Below, piece by piece: positions 14,773 to 24,058 of a stretch of DNA of 26,718 bases. Position 1 is the first letter of the stretch. Every line of letters begins with the position of its first letter. The stretch is from CAJQND01 sp051010055. Its GTDB lineage: Bacteria; Pseudomonadota; Alphaproteobacteria; Rhizobiales; CAJQND01. The notes below the pieces were generated by a model. It saw nothing but the letters and a program-made list of their open reading frames with translations, made no database searches and was not told where the DNA came from. The translations under genes and the position numbers were made by a program. The DNA lies in contig JBPCVY010000160.1 of the NCBI GenBank assembly GCA_051010055.1, positions 1 through 26,718 of the forward strand, written 5' to 3'.

Positions 14773-16116
14773 ATGGCCCACAGTGACGCCATATTGAAGC
14801 GGCTTTTGGCCCTTCACCCCAAAATCATTGACCTCAGTCTTGACCGGATGGAGCGTATTCTGGATGCGCTCGGCAATCCTCAAGACAAGCTGCCCCCTGT
14901 CATTCACGTGGCCGGAACCAATGGTAAAGGCTCTACCATTGCCAACATGCAGGCAATGTTCGAAGCGGCGGGAAAGTCTGTACACGCCTACACATCGCCC
15001 CACCTCGTGCGCTTTCATGAGCGCATCTATCTTGGCGCGCCGGGCGGTGGCAGCCTGATTTCAGAAGAGGATTTGTCTGAGCTTCTCGAGGAATGTGAGG
15101 TTGCGAACGGCGATGCGCCTATTACCTTTTTTGAAATCACCACCGCAGCCGCCTTTCTGGCATTCTCAAGGGCCCCGGCGGATTATTGTCTGCTGGAAGT
15201 TGGCCTTGGCGGAAGACTGGACGCAACGAACGTAATCCCTGCTCCCGCGCTCACGCTAATCACCCCCGTAGGCATCGACCATCAGCAATATCTCGGTGAA
15301 TCCATCGTAGAAATTGCAGGCGAAAAGGCCGGCATTTTAAAACGAGGGGTAAAGTGCATCCTTGGCCCGCAACCTGACAAAGTGCACGACGTTATTGAGC
15401 ACAAGGCGGCCCGGCTCGCAGCCCCACTGATTGTTTCCGGTCAGGATTTTCAAACCTATGAAGAGCATGGCAGGCTTGTCTATCAGGACGAAAAAGGGTT
15501 GCTCGATTTGCCGCTTCCCAAACTGGCAGGGCGCTTCCAGATAGAAAATGCAGGCACAGCCATTGCAGCTGTACGCGCTTTACAAGATGCCTCCGTTGGC
15601 GAGGCTGCAATTGCGCAAGGCATTACCACGGCCAAGTGGAAAGCGCGGCTACAGCGCCTTGACGCCGGCCCGCTTTTTAAAATGTTGCCGGAAGGCGCAG
15701 AGCTTTGGCTTGATGGCGGGCACAACCAAGCAGCCGGCCATGCCCTTGCCATCAGCCTTGCGGAAATTGAAGAACGCGCGCCCAAACCGTTGGTCCTCAT
15801 AACAGGGCTGCTGAAAACCAAGGATCCTTCCGACTATCTTTCTGCTTTTTCCGGACTTGCAAAAACAATCGTGACCTTGAAAATCCCCGATGAAGAAAAC
15901 GCTCTGACCGCTGAAGAACTCGCAAGCACCGCTTCCGGACTCGGATTTGAAACAATCAAGGCTTCCGACATTGAAGATGCTTTGAGGCTGGCGGCAGAAA
16001 ATACTGATGGGCCAGCGCGGGTGCTCATTTGCGGCTCGCTCTATCTTGCAGGCCACGTGCTTGCTCTCAACTCAGGTGCGGAAAAGTCCGGCCCATCGGG
16101 CACAACGCGCACCTGA
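14773..16116 (+). CDS. folC: Dihydrofolate synthase / folylpolyglutamate synthase
   Basis: Adds glutamate to dihydropteroate and then to folates, keeping folate in the cell. The 447 residues belong to the Mur-ligase-type ATPases: P-loop GTNGKGST (48-55), TSPHLVRFHERI, LLEVGLGGRLDATNV, TPVGIDHQQYLG, GEKAGILKRG and, in the C-terminal domain, LDGGHNQAAG. All match the bifunctional bacterial enzyme. It begins 44 bases after accD, the usual accD-folC order in proteobacteria, and converges with mutS over a 21-bp gap where I see no terminator. Confidence 0.95.
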   Translation: MAHSDAILKRLLALHPKIIDLSLDRMERILDALGNPQDKLPPVIHVAGTNGKGSTIANMQAMFEAAGKSVHAYTSPHLVRFHERIYLGAPGGGSLISEEDLSELLEECEVANGDAPITFFEITTAAAFLAFSRAPADYCLLEVGLGGRLDATNVIPAPALTLITPVGIDHQQYLGESIVEIAGEKAGILKRGVKCILGPQPDKVHDVIEHKAARLAAPLIVSGQDFQTYEEHGRLVYQDEKGLLDLPLPKLAGRFQIENAGTAIAAVRALQDASVGEAAIAQGITTAKWKARLQRLDAGPLFKMLPEGAELWLDGGHNQAAGHALAISLAEIEERAPKPLVLITGLLKTKDPSDYLSAFSGLAKTIVTLKIPDEENALTAEELASTASGLGFETIKASDIEDALRLAAENTDGPARVLICGSLYLAGHVLALNSGAEKSGPSGTTRT

Positions 16117-16137
16117 TCGAACTTTTGCCTGTCAGCT

Positions 16138-18834
16138 TTATTCCTCTTTCAGCTTGGCTTTGAGCTGGTAGAGAGCCTCCAGCGCTTCCCGCGGCGTCAA
16201 CTCATCAGGTAAGATCTGTCCCAGCAGTTCTTCCACTTCAGAAGTTCCCTTGGCAGGCTGTGCGCTTTGCGGCCTGGCAGCGGAAAACAGAGGCAAGTCG
16301 GCGGCCAGCTCACCGCCATTTGCGTTCATGTCTGAGGCTTCAAGAAACTGCAGAACTTCCCCCGCCCGCGCAATCACGCTTTCTGGAAGCCCGGCAAGTT
16401 TTGCCACCTGGATGCCATAGGAGCGGTCGGCGGCACCGGGCCCAACTTCGTGCAAAAACACCACTTCACCATGATACTCGCGCACTTTCATGGTGGCGTT
16501 AGTGAGGTGATCGAGCCGCTCCGACAAAACAGTCAATTCATGGAAATGGGTGGCAAAAAGCGCCCGGCACAGGTTTACCTCGTGCAAATGCTCAACACTT
16601 GCCCAGGCGATGGAAAGCCCGTCGAAAGTGGCCGTACCGCGGCCGATCTCATCAAGAATAACCAACGAGCGTTCGCTGGCCTGGTTCAAAATGGTAGCCG
16701 TTTCAACCATTTCCACCATGAAAGTGGAGCGCCCACGGGCCAGGTCGTCGGCAGCGCCAACCCGCGAGAAAAGCCTATCGACAATGCCAATCCGCGCTTC
16801 GCTGGCCGGCACGAACGAGCCCATTTGCGCAAGAATGGCGATTAAGGCGTTCTGGCGCAGGAAGGTGGATTTACCAGCCATGTTCGGCCCTGTGAGCAGC
16901 CAAATGCTTTGGCCCGGGCCGCCATCAACACTGGTGGAAAGATCACAATCATTGGGAACGAACGGCGCATCGCCCTCCGCCCTCAATGCATGTTCCACAA
17001 CGGAGTGCCGGCCCCCTTTAACAAGGAACGAGCGGCTGTCGTCGATGATGGGCCGGCAAAACCTGTCGCGCACTGCAAGCTCAGCCAAGGCAGCAAACAC
17101 ATCAAGCGCTGCAAGCGCGCAGGCAAGTTCGTTCAAGAATGAAGACAGGGCCAGAACCCGCTGAACCAGAAGATCAAATATCTCCATTTCCATGGCCAGC
17201 GCCCGGTCGCCTGCAGCGGAAATTTTCGCTTCCAGCTCGGAAAGTTCTACCGTTGAGAACCGCATGGAGTTGGCCATGGTCTGGCGGTGAATGAACGTCT
17301 CATTGGGCGGTGCCGACATAAGCCGTTCGCCATGCTGTGCCGGCACTTCGATAAAGTAACCCAGAACATTGTTATGTTTGACCTTCAGCGATCGCACGTC
17401 GGTTTTGGCGGAATAGTCGGTTTGCAGGCCGGCAATAACCTGCCGGCTTTCATCGCGCAGCGCCCGGGCCTCGTCCAAATCGGCATTGAAGCTGGCGCGC
17501 ACAAACCCGCCATCGCGGGCAAGGTTGGGCAATTCATCGGCCAGAACAGCGGCAAGTTCACCCGCCATTCCCTCATCATCACGGCTCAATGTTTCCACAA
17601 TACGCGCAACTTCATCCGGCGCTTCCACCAGGCCGGTATCCTGGCCGACGATCGCAGCAAGCTCGCGTGCTGCTTCTAGTCCATCTCGAAGGGCGGCAAG
17701 ATCGCGCGGTCCCCCACGCCCGAGCGACAGCCGCGACAAGGCCCGGGCAATGTCCGGGCATGATTTGAAGAGCTGGCGCACATCTTCGCGCCGTGCCGTC
17801 TGTTCCGCGAAAAACGATACCGCATCATGACGCGCGGTTATGGCGGCACAGTCACACAAAGGCGCTGCCAGCCAATCAGCCAACAGCCTGCCGCCGCCGC
17901 CTGTTACGGTTTTATCAATGACAGAAAGAAGGCTTCCCTTGCGCGAGCCGGACAGGGTGCGCGCCAATTCCAGATTGTTTCTGGTTGCCGCATCGATAAG
18001 CATGGTGGCATCAGGCGCTGTCTGACGCGGTGGGCGGATGGTCGGCTTTTTTCCCACCTGGGTAATGGACACATAGTCGATAAGCGCCCCGCAGGCTGCA
18101 GTTTCAGCACGCGAATAAGCGCCGAACCCTTCCAGTGCTTCCACGGAAAAATATTCCTTCAAGCGCCGCTCAGCCCCCGCACTGTCAAACCGGGCCGCCG
18201 GAAGCGGGGTAAGCGCTGCGCCGGACTGTTGCAAAACATCTACCAGAACATCATCCTGCAACAGGCTATCCGGCAGAACGATTTCCGATGCATCAAGACG
18301 GGCCAAATCTGCCGCCAGACGCCCTGCCGAGGTAACGGTGACAGCGCATTCCCCGGTTGAAATGTCTACCCACGCCAAGGCCAGCGCATCATCTGCCTTG
18401 TGGCGGGCAATTGCCGCCAGGAAATTATTGCGTTTTGCATCAAGAAGCGCGTCTTCGGTGATGGTGCCAGGCGTTACAAGGCGCACCACCTCGCGCCGCA
18501 CCACCGCCTTGTGGCCGCGCTTTTTTGCCTCTGCAGGATCTTCGGTCTGCTCGCATACCGCAACCCGGTGGCCAAGCTTTATGAGCCGCTGGAGATAGTC
18601 ATCTGCACTATGGACAGGCACCCCGCACATGGGAATGTCGGCGCCCTGGTGGCGGCCACGCTTGGTTAACGTGATGCCCAGCGCTCTTGAGGCAATCTCT
18701 GCATCTTCAAAGAACAGTTCGTAAAAATCGCCCATGCGGTAAAACAGCAGGCAATCCGGGTTCGCCGTCTTAATCTCCAAATACTGCGCCATCATTGGCG
18801 TTGGGGCGGTTTTGTCCCGTGCGGCAATGTTCAT
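16138..18834 (-). CDS. mutS: DNA mismatch repair protein MutS
   Basis: Recognises base mismatches and small loops and starts mismatch repair with MutL. The full-length protein is 898 residues. The mismatch-reading Phe-X-Glu is F37-Y38-E39 in FYRMGDFYELFFED. The connector, lever and clamp regions follow. The C-terminal ATPase has Walker A TGPNMAGKSTFLRQ near residue 650, SRVGAADDLARGRSTFMVEM, Walker B LVILDEIGRGTATFDG near 725, and ATHFHELTVL. The last 40 residues (ELTPREALEALYQLKAKLKE) form the tetramer-forming tail. The ATG at 18834 gives the standard N-terminus. It is on the minus strand, convergent with folC and divergent from maeB. Confidence 0.97.
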   Translation of the reverse strand: MNIAARDKTAPTPMMAQYLEIKTANPDCLLFYRMGDFYELFFEDAEIASRALGITLTKRGRHQGADIPMCGVPVHSADDYLQRLIKLGHRVAVCEQTEDPAEAKKRGHKAVVRREVVRLVTPGTITEDALLDAKRNNFLAAIARHKADDALALAWVDISTGECAVTVTSAGRLAADLARLDASEIVLPDSLLQDDVLVDVLQQSGAALTPLPAARFDSAGAERRLKEYFSVEALEGFGAYSRAETAACGALIDYVSITQVGKKPTIRPPRQTAPDATMLIDAATRNNLELARTLSGSRKGSLLSVIDKTVTGGGGRLLADWLAAPLCDCAAITARHDAVSFFAEQTARREDVRQLFKSCPDIARALSRLSLGRGGPRDLAALRDGLEAARELAAIVGQDTGLVEAPDEVARIVETLSRDDEGMAGELAAVLADELPNLARDGGFVRASFNADLDEARALRDESRQVIAGLQTDYSAKTDVRSLKVKHNNVLGYFIEVPAQHGERLMSAPPNETFIHRQTMANSMRFSTVELSELEAKISAAGDRALAMEMEIFDLLVQRVLALSSFLNELACALAALDVFAALAELAVRDRFCRPIIDDSRSFLVKGGRHSVVEHALRAEGDAPFVPNDCDLSTSVDGGPGQSIWLLTGPNMAGKSTFLRQNALIAILAQMGSFVPASEARIGIVDRLFSRVGAADDLARGRSTFMVEMVETATILNQASERSLVILDEIGRGTATFDGLSIAWASVEHLHEVNLCRALFATHFHELTVLSERLDHLTNATMKVREYHGEVVFLHEVGPGAADRSYGIQVAKLAGLPESVIARAGEVLQFLEASDMNANGGELAADLPLFSAARPQSAQPAKGTSEVEELLGQILPDELTPREALEALYQLKAKLKEE

Positions 18835-19045
18835 AAGCTAATGGCCTTCAACTTCCAATCCGGCAACTTACCAGACGCCAAACGGCTGTGTCTGCATCAG
18901 AGCGCCCGCTTGTGCAAAATTCCGGCAAAAATTCACTCTATAGCATTCCTCATAGATGTCTTGTGAACGCCATGCGGGCTGATTAGTCTTGTTCTTCCGG
19001 CCACAGGAGAGTGCGGGAAAAAACGCTTAATTGGGAGTAAGAATT

Positions 19046-21334
19046 TTGGCGTCAAACAAAAAAATAGGTAAGCGTCCTCAGTTCACTGATCAAGAGGCTT
19101 TGCGCTTCCACCAAAGGGGCAAGCCAGGCAAGCTGGAAGTCATCGCCACAAAATCCATGGCGACCCAGCGCGATCTTTCTCTCGCCTATTCACCAGGCGT
19201 TGCGGTGCCCGTGCGCAAAATCGGTGAAGACCCCGAACTTGCCTATGATTACACTGCCAAGGGCAACATGGTGGCGGTGATCTCCAACGGCAGCGCCATC
19301 CTTGGGTTGGGCAATCTTGGCCCGCTCGCCGCAAAACCGGTGATGGAAGGCAAGGCAGTTCTTTTCAAGCGGTTCGCCGATGTGGACGCCATCGACCTTG
19401 AAGTGGACACACAAGACCCCGATGAAGTCATCAATTGTGTGCGGTATCTGGGGCCGGCATTTTCCGGCATAAACTTGGAAGACATCAAGGCGCCAGAATG
19501 TTTCATCATTGAAGAGCGCCTGCGCGAGCTGATGGATATTCCGGTTTTTCACGATGACCAGCACGGCACAGCCATTATTACCGCGGCAGCGCTCGTCAAT
19601 GCGCTGGATGTGACGGGTAAGGACATCAAAGACGTCAAGGTGGTGGTAAACGGCGCTGGGGCAGCAGGTGTTGCCTGTGTTGAACTCATCAAGGCAATGG
19701 GCATGAGCCATGAGAACCTGCTCCTTTTGGACAGCGGTGGCATTATTTACAATGGCCGCGAAAAACCCATCAACCAGTGGCAAGCAGCCCATGCCGCAGA
19801 TACCGATTTGCGCACCCTTGAAGATGCCATGAAGGGGGCGGATGTTTTCCTCGGACTATCGGTTAAAGGCGCGGTTACCCAGGACATGGTGAAATCCATG
19901 GCCGAAAAACCCATCATCTTCGCAATGGCAAATCCGGACCCGGAAATCACGCCGGAAGAAGTCGCAGCCGTGCGCGACGATGCGATTATGTCAACCGGCA
20001 GGTCAGATTATCCCAACCAGGTAAACAATGTTCTGGGCTTTCCCTATATCTTCCGAGGTGCGCTGGATGTGCGCGCCCGCTCTATAAACGAGCCTATGAA
20101 AATTGCCGCTGCCACCGCGCTTGCCAACCTTGCCCGAGAAGATGTGCCTGACGAGGTGGCTGCCGCTTACCATGGCCAGCGGCCCCAATACGGGCCGGAT
20201 TATCTTATCCCTGTGCCGTTTGATCCGCGTTTGATCAGCGCCATTCCATCAGCTGTTGCAAAAGCTGCGATGGATTCAGGAGTTGCCCGAACGCACATTG
20301 CCGACATGGAAGGCTATATTGCCGAGCTCTCGGCACGCCTTGACCCTATTGCAGGCACCATGCAGGGCATTATCGATCAGGTGAAAACGCATCCAAAGCG
20401 CGTTGTATTCGCAGAAGGCGAAGAAGACAGGATGATCCGCGCTGCCAACTCATTTGCAGCAGCGGGCATGGGCGAGGCAGTTTTAATTGGCCGCGATGAA
20501 GAGATTGAGCGCACTGTCAAATCAACGGGCATAGAACTTCACCCGGCTGTGGAAGTTCTCAATGCGCGGCTTTCCGATCGTAATGCGGAATATGCCGAAT
20601 TGCTCTATGCGCGCCTGCAAAGACGCGGGTTTCTGCTGCGCGACTGCAAGCGCATGGTGAACAACGACCGCAATATCTTTGCTGCTTCCATGATTGCCCG
20701 CCAGGACGCCGATGCCATGGTAACAGGCATAACCCGGAACTATACGGTGGCGCTGGATGAAGTGCGCCATGTCATCGACCCCATGCCCGGCCACAGCCCC
20801 ATTGGCATTTCGATGGCATTGTGCAGGGGGCGGACTGTCTTCATCGCCGATACAACAATCCATGAAATGCCAACCGCTGAACAATTAGCCGACATTGGCG
20901 TTGAGGCGGCGGGCGTTGTGCGCCGGTTTGGATTTGAGCCGCACGTGGCCTTCCTTTCATACTCCACCTTTGGGCACCCGCGTGGCGAGCGCTCGGATAA
21001 GGTGCGTGAAGCGGTCGAGATTCTCGACGCCCGCGGCAATGCGGATTTTGAGTATGATGGGGATATGGCAGCCGATGTTGCTCTTTCCATGGAAGCAATG
21101 GCCAATTATCCGTTTTGCCGGCTGACAGCGCCAGCAAACGTGCTGGTGATGCCTGCTGCCCATTCCGCCAGCATCACCACCAAAATGCTACAACAACTGG
21201 GAGGGGCCACCATAATCGGGCCGCTGCTGGTTGGACTGGAAAGATCGGTTCAGATAGCGCCGCTGTCGGCAACCGCAGCTGATCTGGTAAACATGGCCGC
21301 GATTGCCGCTTACGATATCAGCGGTTTGCACTGA
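19046..21334 (+). CDS. maeB: NADP-type malic enzyme with phosphotransacetylase-like domain
   Basis: Oxidatively decarboxylates malate to pyruvate. 762 residues in two parts. The malic enzyme part (about 1-420) has KSMATQRDLSLAYSPGVAVP, the metal/substrate region FHDDQHGTAIITAAAL and the dinucleotide fold VVNGAGAAGVACVEL. The C-terminal part (about 430-762) resembles phosphate acetyltransferase: RVVFAEGEEDRMIRAA, TGITRNYTVALDEVRHVID. The latter is known in rhizobial malic enzymes to be regulatory, not catalytic. NADP preference is assigned by family, not by a residue I can prove. The TTG at 19046 has GGGAG eight bases upstream; a TTG at 19031 would add five residues and has no ribosome site. 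Confidence 0.92.
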   Translation: MASNKKIGKRPQFTDQEALRFHQRGKPGKLEVIATKSMATQRDLSLAYSPGVAVPVRKIGEDPELAYDYTAKGNMVAVISNGSAILGLGNLGPLAAKPVMEGKAVLFKRFADVDAIDLEVDTQDPDEVINCVRYLGPAFSGINLEDIKAPECFIIEERLRELMDIPVFHDDQHGTAIITAAALVNALDVTGKDIKDVKVVVNGAGAAGVACVELIKAMGMSHENLLLLDSGGIIYNGREKPINQWQAAHAADTDLRTLEDAMKGADVFLGLSVKGAVTQDMVKSMAEKPIIFAMANPDPEITPEEVAAVRDDAIMSTGRSDYPNQVNNVLGFPYIFRGALDVRARSINEPMKIAAATALANLAREDVPDEVAAAYHGQRPQYGPDYLIPVPFDPRLISAIPSAVAKAAMDSGVARTHIADMEGYIAELSARLDPIAGTMQGIIDQVKTHPKRVVFAEGEEDRMIRAANSFAAAGMGEAVLIGRDEEIERTVKSTGIELHPAVEVLNARLSDRNAEYAELLYARLQRRGFLLRDCKRMVNNDRNIFAASMIARQDADAMVTGITRNYTVALDEVRHVIDPMPGHSPIGISMALCRGRTVFIADTTIHEMPTAEQLADIGVEAAGVVRRFGFEPHVAFLSYSTFGHPRGERSDKVREAVEILDARGNADFEYDGDMAADVALSMEAMANYPFCRLTAPANVLVMPAAHSASITTKMLQQLGGATIIGPLLVGLERSVQIAPLSATAADLVNMAAIAAYDISGLH

Positions 21335-21350
21335 AATTCAGGCATTCAGA

Positions 21351-22559
21351 TCAGTACCCGGCTGAGAAACTTTTCGGTGCGGGGCCAACAACGCGAGGAC
21401 CCGATGAAGTAACTTCCAGAGTGGACAAGCCACGCTGGTTTAGCCCTTTTGGGGTAAACCGGAACAAACCGTTTGAGCCTTGGAAGCCTTGCGGGTTGGT
21501 GAGGTTCTTTTGGGTAAACCTGTCGCCGGGCTGGCGGCGTGCCATGGCAATGGACAGGCTAACGGCATCATAAGCCAAACTGGCAATGCGTTGCGGGTCG
21601 CGCCCATAGGCTTTACGGAAACGGTCCTTGAAGGCTGCGGTGCGGCTTGGCGAAACACCAGGATACCAGCCACCTTGCAGTAGCGGGATGGAAGAGGTGA
21701 TCGGTTCATCCCATTTGCCGGTGCCAATGAGCTTTACTTGATCGCGGCGCAGGCCGGCATTGGTCAAGGCGGTTGCCACCGTGCGCAGCATTTCCCCGCC
21801 CTCGGCGATTAGCAATGCATCAGCAGGGCTTGATGGGCTGGAGAGCGTTTGAACCGCTGCCCGCGCGGGCACGATCACATCTTGCGAGGTGCGGGCAAAT
21901 CTGTGAACGCTAACCAGCTGGCCGCCGCGCTTTTGCAACTCGGCGGCAAGTGCACGCTCAATCAATCCGCCATAGGCTGTTTTGGGCACCATTGCGATAA
22001 TGCGCTTGCGGCCTTTGCTCACTGCATAGCGGACGATATTTGCAACTTCTTCTTCCGGCAGGAAGCTCATGAGGTATACGCCGTTACCTGCTACAGAGCT
22101 CACCGAAGAAAAGGCAATCACCGGGACACCACGCGAACGGGCTGCGGGTCCAACCGACTGCACAGAACCCGAAAAGAGTGGCCCGATAATTAGCTCAACA
22201 CCTTCACCAAGCGCTGCCTGGGCCGCGGCGGTGGCGCCGGCAGGTGTTCCGCCGGTATCTTTGGTCAACAGGGTAATTCCCGGATTGCCCGATTCAACCA
22301 ACGCCATTTCGCCTGCTTCTTTCAAGGCGCGCGCTACATTTCCCGCATCGCCCTTTACGCCGACAGGCAGCAAGAAACCAACTTTAACACCGCCAGCCCC
22401 TGTGATGGCGGCAACATCAGATGCCTGTGGACCGGTTTGCTCAGGCTGGTCGCTGCTGAAAAGGTCGCCAGCAGAAAAGCCGCCGCAGCCGTTCAAAAAC
22501 AGCGCAACAATGAAAATGCCGAGAACACGCGACAGAATGTTCAAGTTCCTAGAGATCAC
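21351..22559 (-). CDS. Lipoprotein, penicillin-binding-protein activator type (LpoA/YraM-like)
   Basis: 402 residues from a GTG at 22559, six bases after GGGGGA. The N-terminus is a lipoprotein signal (MISRNLNILSRVLGIFIVAL, then FLNGC), with Cys as the lipidated residue. The rest is a periplasmic type-I binding fold (Peripla_BP_6-like): VKVGFLLPVGVKGDAGNVA, ELIIGPLFSGSVQSVGP, RGVPVIAFSSVSSVAG, IAMVPKTAYGGL, SLAYDAVSLSIAMARR. In E. coli the equivalent domain of LpoA activates PBP1A from the outer membrane. The neighbouring rsmI and yraN are also neighbours of lpoA (yraM) in E. coli. That it activates a PBP here is inference. Convergent with maeB, divergent from rsmI. Confidence 0.85.
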   Translation of the reverse strand: MISRNLNILSRVLGIFIVALFLNGCGGFSAGDLFSSDQPEQTGPQASDVAAITGAGGVKVGFLLPVGVKGDAGNVARALKEAGEMALVESGNPGITLLTKDTGGTPAGATAAAQAALGEGVELIIGPLFSGSVQSVGPAARSRGVPVIAFSSVSSVAGNGVYLMSFLPEEEVANIVRYAVSKGRKRIIAMVPKTAYGGLIERALAAELQKRGGQLVSVHRFARTSQDVIVPARAAVQTLSSPSSPADALLIAEGGEMLRTVATALTNAGLRRDQVKLIGTGKWDEPITSSIPLLQGGWYPGVSPSRTAAFKDRFRKAYGRDPQRIASLAYDAVSLSIAMARRQPGDRFTQKNLTNPQGFQGSNGLFRFTPKGLNQRGLSTLEVTSSGPRVVGPAPKSFSAGY

Positions 22560-22737
22560 TCCAGTTCCCCCAGAAGACCGATAAATTTGCATAAGTTGAA
22601 TCCATTGTCTTGAAAAAAACAAGTGGCACAGCCCCCTCTCGCGAATCGCGTGCCTCTCATTATTAGTTTAATACACCGGAACCTGATACCCTACAATCAT
22701 TGCGACAACCCCGTTGCCCGGCCCGGAGATATTTTTT

Positions 22738-23649
22738 GTGACATCAGCTCCTCAATCAGGCGGAACGAATTCATACACAATCGAAGAAAAGGAATTCAGC
22801 GCCCCCACGTTGCTTCCCGGCCTCTATATTACCGCAACCCCCATTGGAAACCTTGCCGACATTACCATAAGGGCGCTCGGCACCCTCGCCGGCGCTGACA
22901 TTGTGTTGTGTGAAGACACACGCCACACCCGCAGGTTGCTGGATCGTTACGGTATCACCGCATCATTGCATGCCTATCATGACCATAATGGGGCGCGTAT
23001 GCGCCCGCGCATACAGGGTTGGATTGGGGAGGGAAAGTCAGTTGTTTTGGTGAGTGATGCAGGCATGCCGCTGGTCTCTGACCCTGGCTATAAGCTGGCC
23101 TCGTTGATGCGCGAAAACGGACATGATGTGCATGTGGTTCCCGGTGCATCAGCTCCCATCGCAGCCCTTGCAGTTTCCGGTGTGCCCAGCGACAGGTTTT
23201 TGTTTGCCGGGTTCTTGCCACCTAAATCCCAGGCCCGCCGCAATCTCTTGGCTGAACTTGGGAAAGTGCGCGCGACGCTCATCTTTTTCGAAACAGCAAA
23301 ACGGCTGCGCGCCAGCCTTGCCGATATCGGGGCCGTACTTGGCGCGCGCCAGGTGGCCGTTGCCCGCGAGCTCACCAAAATTCACGAAGAGGTTTTGGCA
23401 GGCAGCGCTGATGAAGTTGCAGAAAAATTCACCGTTGAAAAAGGCGAAATCACCCTCTTGATTGCCCCTGGCGATGAGGAAGCATCGGGAGTGGATGATA
23501 GCGAAATTGACGCGCAGTTGCGCGATGCCCTTGCCACTATGCCTGCCGGCAAGGCGGCATCTGCGGTGGCAAAATCGCTCGGCATCAAACGCAATCAACT
23601 TTATCAGCGCGCATTGGAACTGAAGGAAGATCTGGCCGCGAATGAATAA
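22738..23649 (+). CDS. rsmI: 16S rRNA (cytidine1402-2'-O)-methyltransferase
   Basis: Methylates the 2'-OH of C1402 in the decoding centre of 16S rRNA using S-adenosylmethionine. 303 residues from a GTG at 22738 with GGAG nine bases upstream; a TTG at 22714 is in frame but lacks a site. Tetrapyrrole-methylase fold motifs: LYITATPIGNLADITIRAL, VLCEDTRHTRRLLDRYGI, VLVSDAGMPLVSDPGYKL, VVPGASAPIAALAVSG. The C-terminal KSLGIKRNQLYQRALEL looks like the helix-turn-helix-like tail seen in RsmI proteins. Its last eight bases overlap yraN. Confidence 0.95.
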   Translation: MTSAPQSGGTNSYTIEEKEFSAPTLLPGLYITATPIGNLADITIRALGTLAGADIVLCEDTRHTRRLLDRYGITASLHAYHDHNGARMRPRIQGWIGEGKSVVLVSDAGMPLVSDPGYKLASLMRENGHDVHVVPGASAPIAALAVSGVPSDRFLFAGFLPPKSQARRNLLAELGKVRATLIFFETAKRLRASLADIGAVLGARQVAVARELTKIHEEVLAGSADEVAEKFTVEKGEITLLIAPGDEEASGVDDSEIDAQLRDALATMPAGKAASAVAKSLGIKRNQLYQRALELKEDLAANE

Positions 23650-24046
23650 TACCCTGCCGCAAAAACCGGCTGGGAAACGCGACCGCGCCCGTTCTGAGGC
23701 CTATGGCAGGAACGCTAAGCGTGTTGCGGTGGCCTATTTGCGGATAAAGGGTTATCGCATTCTGGCCCGCAGGTTCCGCTGCCCGGCAGGGGAAATTGAC
23801 ATTATCGCTAAGCAGGGCAGAACGGTTATTTTCATTGAAGTAAAAGCCCGCAAGAACACGGAGCTGGCGCTTGAAGCCGTAACGTCAAACCAGAAAAAAC
23901 GGATCTTAAACGCGGCCCAGGCTTGGCTTGCGCAAAAGCAACTGGACCAGAATACTCAATGCCGCTTTGACATGATCGCCCTGTCTGCTTATTTGATGCC
24001 AAAGCATATCGTGAATGCGTTCGGCGCAGACCCCCGCACATGGTGA
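23642..24046 (+). CDS. yraN: UPF0102 (YraN) nuclease-fold protein
   Basis: 134 residues of the UPF0102 family, which has a PD-(D/E)XK endonuclease-like core. The pattern is visible: GEIDIIAKQGRTVIFIEVKAR supplies Glu51, Asp53, Glu67 and Lys69 in the expected spacing, preceded by GYRILARRFRCPA. The family's biological role is not settled. A link to Holliday-junction resolvase folds is structural, not proven function. It starts inside the end of rsmI, so the two are translationally coupled, and gshB follows 12 bp later. Confidence 0.9.
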   Translation: MNNTLPQKPAGKRDRARSEAYGRNAKRVAVAYLRIKGYRILARRFRCPAGEIDIIAKQGRTVIFIEVKARKNTELALEAVTSNQKKRILNAAQAWLAQKQLDQNTQCRFDMIALSAYLMPKHIVNAFGADPRTW

Positions 24047-24058
24047 AGGACGAAGATC

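Noticed and set aside
18961..18989. TTGTGA-N17-TAGTCT as a maeB promoter
   Set aside because: The -10 match is only three of six; too weak to annotate.
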